From NCBI GenBank assembly GCA_041690255.1, contig JAWLHU010000006.1, positions 298,103-362,102 on the forward strand: a DNA stretch of 64,000 nucleotides. The letters are read 5' to 3'. Made by a program: the position numbers and the translations under genes. The stretch comes from JAWLHU01 sp041690255 (GTDB taxonomy: Bacteria > Bacillota > Sulfobacillia > Symbiobacteriales > Symbiobacteriaceae). Positions 33,167-41,263 of this stretch are shown in pieces. Position 1 is the first letter of the stretch. The number at the start of each line of letters is the position of its first letter. A model generated the notes under the pieces. The model saw nothing but the letters and a program-made list of their open reading frames with translations. It had not been told where the DNA came from and did not search any database.

Positions 33167-33934
33167 TCAACGGGCGTGGGCATGGTAGGTGGCGAATCCA
33201 GCCTGGACGACGGATGGGGCCAGCCCGGTACGCTCGGCAATGCGATCGACCCACTCCGCAAGGGATTCGCAGGGCGGCTCCTCGACCAGCCCACCGGGCA
33301 AGGACCAGAAGGAGCGGCCCCGGTCGAACTCCCAGAGCCCCACCTCACCCGTCTCGGGGTGGGTCAGCAATCGCTCCGCAAAGGGGCGGCGCAAAAGCTG
33401 CTGAGAGTGGTGGCAGGCGCGCAGGAAGGCTTGGTCCTCCACTGGGGAGAGATCGTAGTGCTGCTCTGACTCCTTGCCATTCTGACGCCGGTAGTGAACG
33501 GTGAGCACCTGATCCGTCCGCTCGATCCGCACCGCTGCTGCCGGGAAGAAGCCCTCGTGATACCCGGGTCCGAAGTCGGGGGACTCCGGACTGATCAGCA
33601 CCGGCTGCATCCAGCAGTCGCCCGGATCGCAAAGGTACTCATGGCCGGCATCATCGGTCAGAATCACGGCGGCGTGTGCCTCCCAGGCCTCGAAATGGTG
33701 GCCGATGACCCGGGCGGCCACGCCGGCCTCACGGGCGGTGACCAGCAGCCAGTAGGCACGGTCAAAGCAGTTTCCGCCCGAACCGGAGCGCTGGTAGTCG
33801 GCCTCCAGCTCGGCGATCGTTCGCTGTCGCACCCCGCCGGTGCAGGTGCCAAAGCGCCAGCCCTTCGTGAAGCTCTCCGTCGGGCGATCGCCGAGGGGCC
33901 GGTAGATCCGTGCGAGGGGTTCGGGCGCATGCAT
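33167..33934 (-). CDS. NAT/transglutaminase-like Cys-His-Asp protein
   Basis: A 255-residue protein. It has GGNCFDRAYWLL (Cys about 55), EAHAAVIL (His about 86) and YLCDPGDCW (Asp about 103). This Cys-His-Asp order and spacing resembles arylamine N-acetyltransferases and related transglutaminase-fold enzymes. The second half (about 130-255) has no match I recognise, with RRQNGKESEQHYDLS and GRSFWSLPGGLVEEP. The ATG has no strong ribosome site. It starts seven bases after the M2 peptidase ends, so the two are co-transcribed. Acyl transfer is a guess. Confidence 0.62.
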   Translation of the reverse strand: MHAPEPLARIYRPLGDRPTESFTKGWRFGTCTGGVRQRTIAELEADYQRSGSGGNCFDRAYWLLVTAREAGVAARVIGHHFEAWEAHAAVILTDDAGHEYLCDPGDCWMQPVLISPESPDFGPGYHEGFFPAAAVRIERTDQVLTVHYRRQNGKESEQHYDLSPVEDQAFLRACHHSQQLLRRPFAERLLTHPETGEVGLWEFDRGRSFWSLPGGLVEEPPCESLAEWVDRIAERTGLAPSVVQAGFATYHAHAR

Positions 33935-33940
33935 GGGGGC

Positions 33941-35542
33941 CTACGCTCCCACGAACTGATCCGCAAAGTGCTGCGGGTTCAGCTTCTCACCGGTCGCCCT
34001 GGCCATGCGCTCGTTCCAGGGGAGCAGGTTGCCGGGGCGGAAGATCCGCTGCCAGAGCCAGGCGCCGGCCTCCTCCTTCAGCATCCAGTCCGGGCCGAGA
34101 TCCCGCTCCAGTCCCGCCTGCAACTGGCTGGCCGTCAGCTCGCCGAGGATATAGTTGTGGTAGTAGACCGGGTAGTTGGCCACGTGGATCTTCGAGGCCC
34201 AATCGACGGCCCGGCCCTCTCCCTCGGGCTTCGGTACGAGCTGGAGCTGCTCGACCAGATCCCACCAGACCTTGCCCAGGTCCTGCTCCGGATCGGCGTA
34301 GAGCGCCCGCTCGAAGAAGGTCATGACCATGCCCCAGCGGGAGAAGATCAACTGGCTCCGCTTCTCCTGCCGGTAGAGGTAGGTCGCGGCGGCCTGGGCC
34401 TCGTCGGCCGGGACACCGGCGAAGCGGGTGAGCCAGGTCGCGTTGTTCGTCAGGCGGCCAAAGAGCATGGCGATCGCTTCGGTGGTCATGGTGTGGGCCG
34501 GGCGGCGCAGCAGCCAGGGAATGCCGGGGTCGATGTACTTGTCGTAGACGGCGTGGCCCAGCTCGTGTAGCTGCGTGCCCATCCAGCGCTGGGTCGGTTT
34601 CAGGTTGCAGAGGATGCGAACGTCGCCCTTCCGGTCCAGGTTCATGCAGAAGGCATGCTGCATCTTCCCTGGGCGCTCGTAGAGGTCGGAGCGCTCCAGG
34701 ATGTCCCGGACGTTCAGGCCGACCGCATCGTACGAGTCGATCGAGATCTCGGCGACACCGCGGGCTTCGAAGTATGGATCCAGGTTCGTACCGCCCGTGC
34801 CGGCCGGGGCGCTCTGGAAGAAGGGATCGGAGTAGTGATAGGCCTGAATCTCGTCAGGCTGCACGCCGAACCGTTCGGCCAGTTCCTGGTCCAGCGCTGC
34901 CTTCTCGGCCCGGAAGGTGGAGTCGGAGCTCTCGCGGAGCTTGTCGAGCGTCTCGAGCAGTTCCTGCTCGTCGATCTCCTGGCCGTCCAGGGTCATGGCG
35001 AAGAAGTCTCGGAAGCCGAACTTGCGGGCGATCTGGTTGCGCAGGCGGGCCAGCGCCCGGATCTTGTCTGCGGCCTGGGCGCCGATCTGCTTGGAGGCAA
35101 GCCAGGCCTCCTTGCGCTTGGCAGAGTCCGTCTCGTTCCGGAAGATCTCGCCCAACTGATTGTCGCTGATCTGCTCGCCCTGGTAGGTCGCCCGGAACGA
35201 GGCGAAGAGCTGGCTCAGCTCGCTCTCCCGCTCCACCAGCTCCTTGATCTCCTCCGGGCTGATCTGGTTGGCCCGATGGGAGCGGAAAAGCTGCTCCAAC
35301 TGGCGGTTGAGCACCGGGTCGGAGGCGCCACCCGCATCCTTCAGGGCCTTGAGCTCGGCGTAGATCGCCGGGTCGGAGTAGTAGGTCCGCAGCTCCCGGC
35401 TGATCTGGGCAGCGGCAACGGCGTTCTCCGAGGTGGCGTTGGTCTCACGCACCCAGGAGGCGTGGGCGGATTGGATCATGAGTTCCTGGGCTCGCGGGAG
35501 GATCCGGTCGATCAACTGGCGGACGGCGCTATCCTGGCTCAT
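33941..35542 (-). CDS. M2 family metallopeptidase
   Basis: A 533-residue zinc peptidase. HELGHAVYDKY is the zinc motif (about 340), and TTEAIAML supplies the third ligand Glu. IPWLLRRPAHTMTTEA is the pattern of the angiotensin-converting-enzyme-like M2 family, whose members are dipeptidases/carboxypeptidases. There is no signal peptide, so it is probably cytoplasmic. The ATG at 35542 has a perfect AAGGAGGTCC ribosome site. Upstream the frame stays open through an 11-bp tandem repeat, giving a Pro-rich translation that is not considered coding. Confidence 0.85.
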   Translation of the reverse strand: MSQDSAVRQLIDRILPRAQELMIQSAHASWVRETNATSENAVAAAQISRELRTYYSDPAIYAELKALKDAGGASDPVLNRQLEQLFRSHRANQISPEEIKELVERESELSQLFASFRATYQGEQISDNQLGEIFRNETDSAKRKEAWLASKQIGAQAADKIRALARLRNQIARKFGFRDFFAMTLDGQEIDEQELLETLDKLRESSDSTFRAEKAALDQELAERFGVQPDEIQAYHYSDPFFQSAPAGTGGTNLDPYFEARGVAEISIDSYDAVGLNVRDILERSDLYERPGKMQHAFCMNLDRKGDVRILCNLKPTQRWMGTQLHELGHAVYDKYIDPGIPWLLRRPAHTMTTEAIAMLFGRLTNNATWLTRFAGVPADEAQAAATYLYRQEKRSQLIFSRWGMVMTFFERALYADPEQDLGKVWWDLVEQLQLVPKPEGEGRAVDWASKIHVANYPVYYHNYILGELTASQLQAGLERDLGPDWMLKEEAGAWLWQRIFRPGNLLPWNERMARATGEKLNPQHFADQFVGA

Positions 35543-35586
35543 GGTGGACCTCCTTGTGACGGTGGGGTGAAAACTAGGGGGTAGGG

Positions 35587-35685
35587 GTCTGGACGGGGTC
35601 TGGACGGGGTCTGGACGGGGTCTGGACGGGGTCTGGACGGGGTCCGGGCGGGGTCTGGACGGGGTCTGGACGGGGTCTGGGCGGG
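35587..35685. repeat. Nine tandem 11-bp repeats
   Basis: Unit GTCTGGACGGG. Seven copies are exact; unit 6 (35642-35652, GTCCGGGCGGG) and unit 9 (35675-35685, GTCTGGGCGGG) vary. It lies 44 bp upstream of the M2 peptidase start and about 110 bp before the ArsR promoter. An 11-bp unit places each copy on about the same helix face. Confidence 0.9.
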
Positions 35686-35796
35686 GGGTGAATATCCCCC
35701 GGTGCTCCGTTGGTAATTGATTCGTACCGTGAAGCATATCTCCTGCTGCTCAGCCGTCGTCTGTGGCCCGCTGACCCGCACTCTTTTCCCAAGGAC

Positions 35797-35826
35797 TTGA
35801 CAGGCCGGTGGCCTGTTCCCTATACT
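35797..35826 (+). promoter_or_regulatory. Sigma-A promoter of the arsR-type operon
   Basis: TTGACA (35797-35802), an 18-bp spacer and TATACT (35821-35826). This is the closest match to the consensus in the window. An operator palindrome starts five bases further on, at the expected transcription start. Confidence 0.85.
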
Positions 35827-35830
35827 CAGA

Positions 35831-35852
35831 CATGTAAGCGATGGCTTACATG
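35831..35852 (+). promoter_or_regulatory. Palindromic operator for the ArsR-type regulator
   Basis: Perfect inverted repeat CATGTAAGC-GATG-GCTTACATG over 22 bp, five bases downstream of the -10 box and 22 bases before the regulator start. The position suits steric repression and autoregulation. Confidence 0.75.
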
Positions 35853-35874
35853 TAGGGGCGGAGGTGACGGTGGC

Positions 35875-36198
35875 ATGGAACGAGCCCTCCAGGCGCTGGC
35901 AGATCCTACCCGCCGTCGGATCCTCGACCTGCTCATGGAGAAGGAGATGGCAGCCGGTGAGATCGCCGGCCACTTCCCGCAGATCAGCAGGCCGGCCGTC
36001 TCACAGCACCTGGCCGTCCTGCGGGAGGCAGGGCTGGTCAGCGAGCGGCAGGCGGGTCGGTTCCGGCTCTACCGGCTGGAGGCGGATCCGCTCCGGGAGA
36101 TTTGGGAGGGGTGGCTGAGGAAGTACCAGCGGCTTTGGGAGGGCCGGCTCCTCGACCTCAAGCGACTGGTGGAATCGGAAGAGTGGGAGGACGAGTGA
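35875..36198 (+). CDS. ArsR family transcriptional regulator
   Basis: A 107-residue winged-helix regulator: ALADPTRRRILDLL, then the recognition helix RPAVSQHLAVLREAGLV and wing RQAGRFRLYRLE. It belongs to the subgroup that usually precedes SRPBCC/AHSA1 genes and lacks the CxC metal site, so it is not expected to sense arsenite. The ATG has a GGAGGTGACGG ribosome site. It is the first gene of a three-gene operon with the SRPBCC and VOC genes, which start at or just after the preceding stops. Confidence 0.9.
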   Translation: MERALQALADPTRRRILDLLMEKEMAAGEIAGHFPQISRPAVSQHLAVLREAGLVSERQAGRFRLYRLEADPLREIWEGWLRKYQRLWEGRLLDLKRLVESEEWEDE

Positions 36199-37389
36199 GT
36201 GGAGATTCAGATCGAGCGGATCATGGCGGCGGTCCCAGAACGTGTCATGGCGATCCTGACGGACCCGGAAGATTTGACCCGCTGGGCCTGTCAGCGGGCG
36301 GAGGTGGATGAGGCCACCTTCCGACTGTACGGTCCCGGCCTGCCGACCGGCGCCCTGGGGGGACGAGTGCTGGAGCGGGGGCAGGACTGCCTGCGGATCG
36401 AGTGGATCCTGGGCCGACACCCCTCCCATGTGGAAATTCGCGTCGAACCGGTTCCTCAGAAGGGCAACCCCCCGGCCGACTTCGCCCGTGTGCGGGTCGT
36501 TCACCGGGAGATTCCCGAGGGGGTCCTGCCTGCGCGGTATCCAAAGGACTCCTGGGAGTGCGTCTGGTCGCTCCTGCTCCGGCACCTCGCGGGTTGGGTA
36601 GAGCGGGCCGAGGCGGTGGGGCCCTTCGATTACACCGGTCCCTTTGGCCGCACGGTCCGGGTCTCTCTGGCCATGGGCGCATCCGCCGCCCGGGTCTGGC
36701 AGGCGATTACCGACCCGGAGATCCGGCGGCGTTGGCTCACCGTCCCCCTGGGCAAGGAGCTGGAGCGGGAGGAGAGGCGCCGCCTGGTCTGTGAGTTCGC
36801 TCTCAGCCAGCCGCCCACCACCGTTACGTGGTTGCTGGAGGAGATCGACGCTCACAGCACGCGGGTCACAGTCCGGGAGGATGGGCTGACATGGGAGGGG
36901 CTCGATGATCACCTGGGTTGGCACGACTACCTCGTCGCCCTGCACCAGGAGACCGCTCCGCCCTTTATCCGGCAGACGGTGCATATCAACGCCCCGCCGA
37001 GCCGGGTCTGGCGCTACGTCTCCTCCCAGGAGGGGTTACGCCGCTGGTTCGCGGAGAATATTCGCTTCGAGCCGGTGGTGGGCAGTGCGGTCGCCTTCGA
37101 GGAACACGGCGGAGCGCTGCGGGGTCGGGTGACCATCGTGGAGCCCGAGCGGCGCCTCGCTTTCACCTGGACCGAGCTGGACGCCCCCGGATGGCCGCAG
37201 GACCCAGCTCCGCTGCTGCTGACCATCGACCTGGTCCCCGAGAATGAGGGGACGCGGGTCACCATCACCCACAGTGGGTTCGAGAACCTGCCCGAAGCGA
37301 TCCGGCCCAGCCAGTTTGCCGGCTACCAGCGGGGATGGGCCTACGGCACAATGTTGCCAGGCCTGAAGCAGATCATTGAGGAGGAGTAA
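36199..37389 (+). CDS. Triple SRPBCC (AHSA1-like) domain protein
   Basis: A 396-residue protein of three SRPBCC/AHSA1-type units, about 1-140, 148-256 and 260-396. Each starts with a strand of the form I/V-x-I-x-A-P/A-x-E/R-R-V and a helix with W (RVMAILTDPEDLTRWA, RVWQAITDPEIRRRWL, RVWRYVSSQEGLRRWF). The third unit is the most complete, ending in a typical long helix. AHSA1-like domains form hydrophobic ligand cavities; the family usually has a single domain of about 150 residues. GTG start directly after the ArsR stop (TGAGTG), so translation is coupled. It may bind the compound sensed by the system. Confidence 0.85.
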   Translation: MEIQIERIMAAVPERVMAILTDPEDLTRWACQRAEVDEATFRLYGPGLPTGALGGRVLERGQDCLRIEWILGRHPSHVEIRVEPVPQKGNPPADFARVRVVHREIPEGVLPARYPKDSWECVWSLLLRHLAGWVERAEAVGPFDYTGPFGRTVRVSLAMGASAARVWQAITDPEIRRRWLTVPLGKELEREERRRLVCEFALSQPPTTVTWLLEEIDAHSTRVTVREDGLTWEGLDDHLGWHDYLVALHQETAPPFIRQTVHINAPPSRVWRYVSSQEGLRRWFAENIRFEPVVGSAVAFEEHGGALRGRVTIVEPERRLAFTWTELDAPGWPQDPAPLLLTIDLVPENEGTRVTITHSGFENLPEAIRPSQFAGYQRGWAYGTMLPGLKQIIEEE

Positions 37390-37392
37390 GCG

Positions 37393-37755
37393 ATGCTGAA
37401 GGGGTTTGACAACGTTTCGCTGTCCGTGGGGGAGATGGATCGCTCCGTCCGCTTCTACCGGGATGTTCTTGGACTGAAGGTGACCGATACATACGGTGAC
37501 CAGATCACCTTCGTCGCCATGGAGGGCTGGTCCACGACGATCATGCTGCAGAAACGGGAGACTGTGGTGGTCGGCAACGGCTACCTGACCCTGGTCTGCG
37601 ATGACGTAAAGGTCCGAAAGGCCGAGTTGGAGGCGAAGGGTGCGAGGATTGGTGATGGCCCCTATCCGATTCCCGGCGTCGGTTCAGGCCTGGATGTCTA
37701 CGATCCGGACGGCCACCATATCTGTTTGATCGATTATAGCGACATGAAGGCGTAG
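37393..37755 (+). CDS. VOC family protein (glyoxalase/dioxygenase-like)
   Basis: A 120-residue single-domain VOC protein: FDNVSLSVGEMDRSVRFYRDVLGLKV at the start, and DPDGHHICLID at the end with a His/Glu-like metal site region. Starts four bases after the SRPBCC gene stop. Together with the ArsR and SRPBCC genes it suggests a small-molecule detoxification or lactone/aldehyde-handling operon. The substrate is unknown. Confidence 0.9.
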   Translation: MLKGFDNVSLSVGEMDRSVRFYRDVLGLKVTDTYGDQITFVAMEGWSTTIMLQKRETVVVGNGYLTLVCDDVKVRKAELEAKGARIGDGPYPIPGVGSGLDVYDPDGHHICLIDYSDMKA

Positions 37756-37767
37756 GCCGAGCGAAAG

Positions 37768-37802
37768 AGCCCCCTCTCTGCAAGACCGCAGATGAGGGGG
37801 CT
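37768..37802 (+). terminator. Terminator of the arsR operon
   Basis: Outer stem AGCCCCCTC / GAGGGGGCT with inner stem TCTGC / GCAGA, followed by TCTTCATG. It lies 13 bases after the VOC gene stop. Confidence 0.75.
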
Positions 37803-37856
37803 TCTTCATGCACCGCCCCACTCAGCGACATACTAGCGGAGAGAGGGGGAGCGAGG

Positions 37857-38351
37857 ATGGTTCGACTTGATCTGTTGAACGTGGGCCAGGTGGAAGAGAC
37901 CGACGCCATTCTGGTTGTGCTGCGGGCTCCTGACCGGGGCCGGCTGCTTGTGATTGAGACCGGAATCGTTGAGGGCCAAGCGATCGCCCTGCAGGCACAG
38001 GGGCTGCGCACCGAGCGGCCCATGACCCACGACCTCATGCAGACCATGATCCAAGGACTGGGCGCCCGGGTAGAGGAGGTGCGGATCGAGGAGTTCGACG
38101 ACGAAACCTTCTACGCAAAGGTGATCCTGAGTCGTGCAGCCAACGGTGCAAAGCGTCAGTCCTTCGACGCCCGCCCCAGCGATGCGATCGCCCTGGCCCT
38201 GCGGGCCGGCGCTCCGATCTATGCGGAGGAGGATGTGCTGGAGGAAGCCGGCATCGCCGAAGAGGATGACGGCCGCTTTGCTGCCCTCTATAGCGAGGAT
38301 CAGGCGCCCACTCCCGAGGAGCGGCCTCGGGGAGGTCGGGTCCTTCACTGA
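37857..38351 (+). CDS. Bifunctional nuclease family protein (DUF151)
   Basis: A 164-residue protein with the DUF151 pattern: VVLRAPDRGRLLVIETG, MTHDLMQTMIQGLGARVEEV and SFDARPSDAIALALRAGAPIYAEEDVLEEAG. The family includes a nuclease active on RNA and DNA. The last 25 residues are an acidic/Pro-rich tail. The ATG follows GAGAGAGGGGGAGCGAGG. It appears to be monocistronic, between a terminator and a separate promoter. Confidence 0.9.
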   Translation: MVRLDLLNVGQVEETDAILVVLRAPDRGRLLVIETGIVEGQAIALQAQGLRTERPMTHDLMQTMIQGLGARVEEVRIEEFDDETFYAKVILSRAANGAKRQSFDARPSDAIALALRAGAPIYAEEDVLEEAGIAEEDDGRFAALYSEDQAPTPEERPRGGRVLH

Positions 38352-38388
38352 GGCTCGGACTACCCGGGGGCCTACGCTTCAGAGCCGA

Positions 38389-38418
38389 TTGACGCTCTCG
38401 TTTGGTGGGTGCTAGTGT
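38389..38418 (+). promoter_or_regulatory. Putative promoter
   Basis: TTGACG (38389) and TAGTGT (38413) with an 18-bp spacer, 35 bp upstream of the TTG start of the next gene. Confidence 0.45.
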
Positions 38419-38452
38419 GGGAACATACGCCCCACCGGGATGGTGATTTCCC

Positions 38453-39271
38453 TTGCGCCGCTTCACATCGCCTGCTCGCAGAACCACGCTCCTGATGCTC
38501 GGTGTGCTGCTCCTCGCTTTTGCTGCCATGCCGGTGGGGGCAGAGACCGGCTCCCAGGGCCCTGCGACTCAGAGCCTCTCCGGCATGGAGAACGAGGTGC
38601 TCCTCACCTCGGGTGCGGTCGCCACCCTCCAGGCGAGCCCGGAGCTGGTCAGCGTTGCGCTCAGCAGCGGTGAACGGTTCACTGCTCCCAATCCGTTCAA
38701 GGGCTCCGTCGATCTGCACCTGGAGCGGCTGGAATCGGAGGCGGGTGATCACCTCGTCGCCCAGGTCAGCGCCGGCGATAAGGTCCATGCCTGGGTGCTC
38801 ATGCCCCAGGAGGGAGATCTGAGGCTTGGCCTGGAGATCGCTGACGTGCAGACGATCCGGGTGGCTGGGGACCTGGTCATGGTCGGCATTGTGACCCCGA
38901 TCTCGGGGGGGAAGACCTCGGTCGCTTCGCGCATCTATCGGTACAGCACTGTCAGCAACACCTACGAGAAGACCGCCACCCCGGTCGGCACCGGCGGTGG
39001 GCCGAGCTACCCGATCCCGCCGAGCCTGCAGGAGCCTGCTCAGCACGAGACGGCTGCGGAGGCCCCCGTGACCCGGCAGAGCCTGCTGTACGGGTTGCTG
39101 GTCCTGTTCGGTGCAGCACTGGGTGGCGGGATCGGATGGTTTGCCGGCCGTCGTTCGGGCCGTTCCACTTCGGTGACCGGTGACGGATTGAGTGAGGGCG
39201 CCGTCCTGTTGCGCTACCGCAAGGTTGGCGATAAGCTCGACTGGACCGTGCAGGACGTTGAGCGGCACTGA
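38453..39271 (+). CDS. Secreted membrane-anchored protein of unknown function
   Basis: A 272-residue protein. A signal peptide (about 1-31, cleavage near VGAET) is followed by an extracellular beta-rich region (SGERFTAPNPF, GDKVHAWVLMP, AGDLVMVGIV), a Pro/Gly linker near 185-200 and a C-terminal membrane helix (about 207-228, LLYGLLVLFGAALGGGIGWF). The cytoplasmic tail after RRSGR is about 40 residues. The TTG start has GGATGGTGAT upstream. Function unknown. It reads toward the convergent proline dehydrogenase gene. Confidence 0.72.
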   Translation: MRRFTSPARRTTLLMLGVLLLAFAAMPVGAETGSQGPATQSLSGMENEVLLTSGAVATLQASPELVSVALSSGERFTAPNPFKGSVDLHLERLESEAGDHLVAQVSAGDKVHAWVLMPQEGDLRLGLEIADVQTIRVAGDLVMVGIVTPISGGKTSVASRIYRYSTVSNTYEKTATPVGTGGGPSYPIPPSLQEPAQHETAAEAPVTRQSLLYGLLVLFGAALGGGIGWFAGRRSGRSTSVTGDGLSEGAVLLRYRKVGDKLDWTVQDVERH

Positions 39272-39292
39272 TCGCCCACAGCGCAGGGAGAA

Positions 39293-39322
39293 GGCCCGGC
39301 CCGCCTGAGAGCGGACCGGGCC
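39293..39322. terminator. Terminator between convergent genes
   Basis: Stem GGCCCGG / CCGGGCC extended by CCGC / GCGG with one mismatch, between the secreted-protein gene and the proline dehydrogenase gene. Confidence 0.7.
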
Positions 39323-39335
39323 CTGTTCATGCGAT

Positions 39336-40262
39336 CTATCCCTTCAGGAGGTTGCGGACGACGAAGCTGAGATTCCGGGGGGACTCGGCGATGCGCCGTG
39401 TGAAATAGGGGTACCACATACGGCCAAAGGGGACGTAGCAGCGGACCTTGTAGCCCTCCTTGGCCAACTGCTCCTGCCACTGCATTCGCACGCCGAAGAG
39501 CATCTGGAACTCGAAGAGGTCCCGGGAGATGTTCTCCCGTGCCACAAACTCCTTGGTCCAGTCGACAATCTTCTCGTCATGGGTGGCTGCAGCCGTGTAG
39601 TGCCCGCCGCGCAGGCGGTTGGCCACAATTCGCTTGAACGACTCATCCACATCGACCTTCTTGGGGAAGGCGTGTTCCGGCGGTTCCTTATAGGCGCCCT
39701 TCACAATCCGCAGGTTGGCGTTCACCTTGTCCAGTTCAGCGACATCCTTCTCCGTGCGATAGAGATAGGACTGGATCACCGTGCCGACATTATCGAAGCC
39801 CATCTTGCGAAGGGTGTAATAGATGTCCAGGGTGGCGTCGGTGTACGGGGTGTCCTCCATATCGATCCGGACGAAGTTGTTGCGCGCCTGTGCGTGGCTC
39901 ACGATCTTCAGCAGGATCTCATCGGTCAGGGGACGGCTGAACGAGAGCCCCATCTGGGTAAGCTTCAACGAGACATTGGAGTCGACGCCACTGGCGGCGA
40001 TTCCATCGAGCATGTCCAGGTAGGCCTGGCACATCTGCCGGGCTACCGCCTCTTCATGAACGCCCTCACCAAGCTGGTCCAGTGTGACAAGAATGCCACG
40101 CCGATTCAGGTCGGCCACAACCTCCAGGGCCCGATCAAGCGTCTCTCCGGCGACGAAGCGGGAAGCGCCTAACTTCATGCCAACCTTCTGTGCCGTGCGA
40201 GAGACAACGGAGTTCGCCGCGACAGAGAGCACGAACTTCCGATAGAGCGGGTTCAAGTCCAC
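39336..40262 (-). CDS. Proline dehydrogenase
   Basis: A 308-residue FAD enzyme of proline breakdown, converting proline to pyrroline-5-carboxylate. The family strings include RIDMEDTPYTDATLDIY, GTVIQSYLYRTEKD, RIVKGAYKEPPEHAF, FEFQMLFGVRMQW, and RVYVPFG-like CYVPFGRMWYPYFTRRIAE. Length and lack of a fused aldehyde dehydrogenase fit the monofunctional form. The GTG has AGAGGT upstream. No P5C dehydrogenase gene is in the window. Confidence 0.94.
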   Translation of the reverse strand: MDLNPLYRKFVLSVAANSVVSRTAQKVGMKLGASRFVAGETLDRALEVVADLNRRGILVTLDQLGEGVHEEAVARQMCQAYLDMLDGIAASGVDSNVSLKLTQMGLSFSRPLTDEILLKIVSHAQARNNFVRIDMEDTPYTDATLDIYYTLRKMGFDNVGTVIQSYLYRTEKDVAELDKVNANLRIVKGAYKEPPEHAFPKKVDVDESFKRIVANRLRGGHYTAAATHDEKIVDWTKEFVARENISRDLFEFQMLFGVRMQWQEQLAKEGYKVRCYVPFGRMWYPYFTRRIAESPRNLSFVVRNLLKG

Positions 40263-40502
40263 GTGAATTTACCTCTTTTCTGATGGACGATCTGATAGGA
40301 AGTTGGAACACAGGCACACACGCGTACAGATTACGGATTACGTAGCCTGCACACACATTCCTGCCATCCAGGCGACTTAAAAGTGAGGTAGATACTTGGC
40401 ACTAGGTGAGTCACCCTCGGAGGGGGCTTCACCCCGTATCGGCCATACTTGCGGGGAATACTAAACAATAGCACACAACATCTTGGGGAATGAGGTGATC
40501 AG

Positions 40503-41087
40503 ATGTCGGGAGAGAATCGAACCCCGGCTGAACGGACCCCGCCCGGACAGATCCTCACCCGGGACTGGCCGGTACTTCACTACGGTACGGTCCCGCGAGT
40601 CAGTCTGGAGTCCTGGCGCTTTCGGATCTTCGGGCTGGTAGAGGAGGAGCGGAGCCTTACCTTTCAGGACTTCCTGGCGCTCCCGAGAACCCACGTCACG
40701 TGTGATATTCACTGTGTCACTCACTGGAGCCGGCTCGACAACACGTTTGAGGGCGTCCTCTTTCGGGACGTCTACAACCTGGTCAAGGTGAAGCCCGAGG
40801 CCAAGTACGTGCTCTTCCACGCGGAGGGCGGTTGGACGACAAACGTGCCGCTGGCGGACCTCCTGAACGATGACGTCCTCTTTGCCTGGGGCTGGAACGG
40901 TCAGGACCTGACCCCCGAGCACGGCTGGCCCATGCGCACCGTCGTTCCTCATCTCTACTTCTGGAAGAGTGCGAAGTGGGTCAAATCCATGGAATTCATG
41001 GGGGAGGACCGGCCTGGCTTCTGGGAGCGCAACGGCTACCACATGTACGGAAATCCATGGCAGAATCAGCGGTACAGCGATGATTGA
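40503..41087 (+). CDS. Sulfite-oxidase-like molybdopterin-binding oxidoreductase
   Basis: A 194-residue protein of the oxidoreductase molybdopterin-binding fold: WPVLHYGTVPRVSLESWRF, the Mo-ligand Cys in CDIHCVTHWSRLDN, then HGWPMRTVVPHLYFWKSAKWV and a C-terminal WERNGYHMYGNPW. The short single-domain form (about 195 residues) resembles Firmicutes YuiH. There is no signal peptide, which suggests the enzyme is cytoplasmic. Substrate unknown. The ATG at 40503 has GGGGAATGAGGTG upstream. It stands alone. Confidence 0.9.
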   Translation: MSGENRTPAERTPPGQILTRDWPVLHYGTVPRVSLESWRFRIFGLVEEERSLTFQDFLALPRTHVTCDIHCVTHWSRLDNTFEGVLFRDVYNLVKVKPEAKYVLFHAEGGWTTNVPLADLLNDDVLFAWGWNGQDLTPEHGWPMRTVVPHLYFWKSAKWVKSMEFMGEDRPGFWERNGYHMYGNPWQNQRYSDD

Positions 41088-41208
41088 CCGCAAAAAAGTG
41101 GGCGATCACCCTCAGAACAGCAGGGATTGCCCCCAGCCGTGTGTAACTCATTGCTATAAGGCATGATATTCCAAAGCATGCCGTTAGAGGTTTCGGGTCG
41201 CTGAATGA

Positions 41209-41260
41209 GTCACCGGCACAGTGCCGCAAGGCACTGACAGCCAGTCTCTGCGGAGGTGAC
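41209..41260 (+). promoter_or_regulatory. Leader hairpins that may hide the ribosome site
   Basis: GTCACC (41209-41214) can pair with GGTGAC (41255-41260), which covers the ribosome site GGAGGTGAC. Between them lies a perfect 7-bp hairpin with a GCAA tetraloop (41219-41236). It could control translation of the HD-GYP gene. It does not match the GEMM cyclic-di-GMP riboswitch. Confidence 0.4.
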
Positions 41261-41263
41261 CGG

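Noticed and set aside
35587..35685. CRISPR-like array
   Set aside because: The units are directly joined 11-bp repeats without spacers.
35543..35737. N-terminal extension of the M2 peptidase through the 11-bp repeats
   Set aside because: A perfect ribosome site lies at the inner ATG and the extension is only a translated repeat.
41164..41263. GEMM cyclic-di-GMP riboswitch before the HD-GYP gene
   Set aside because: The leader lacks the conserved GEMM core strings; only general hairpins are present.
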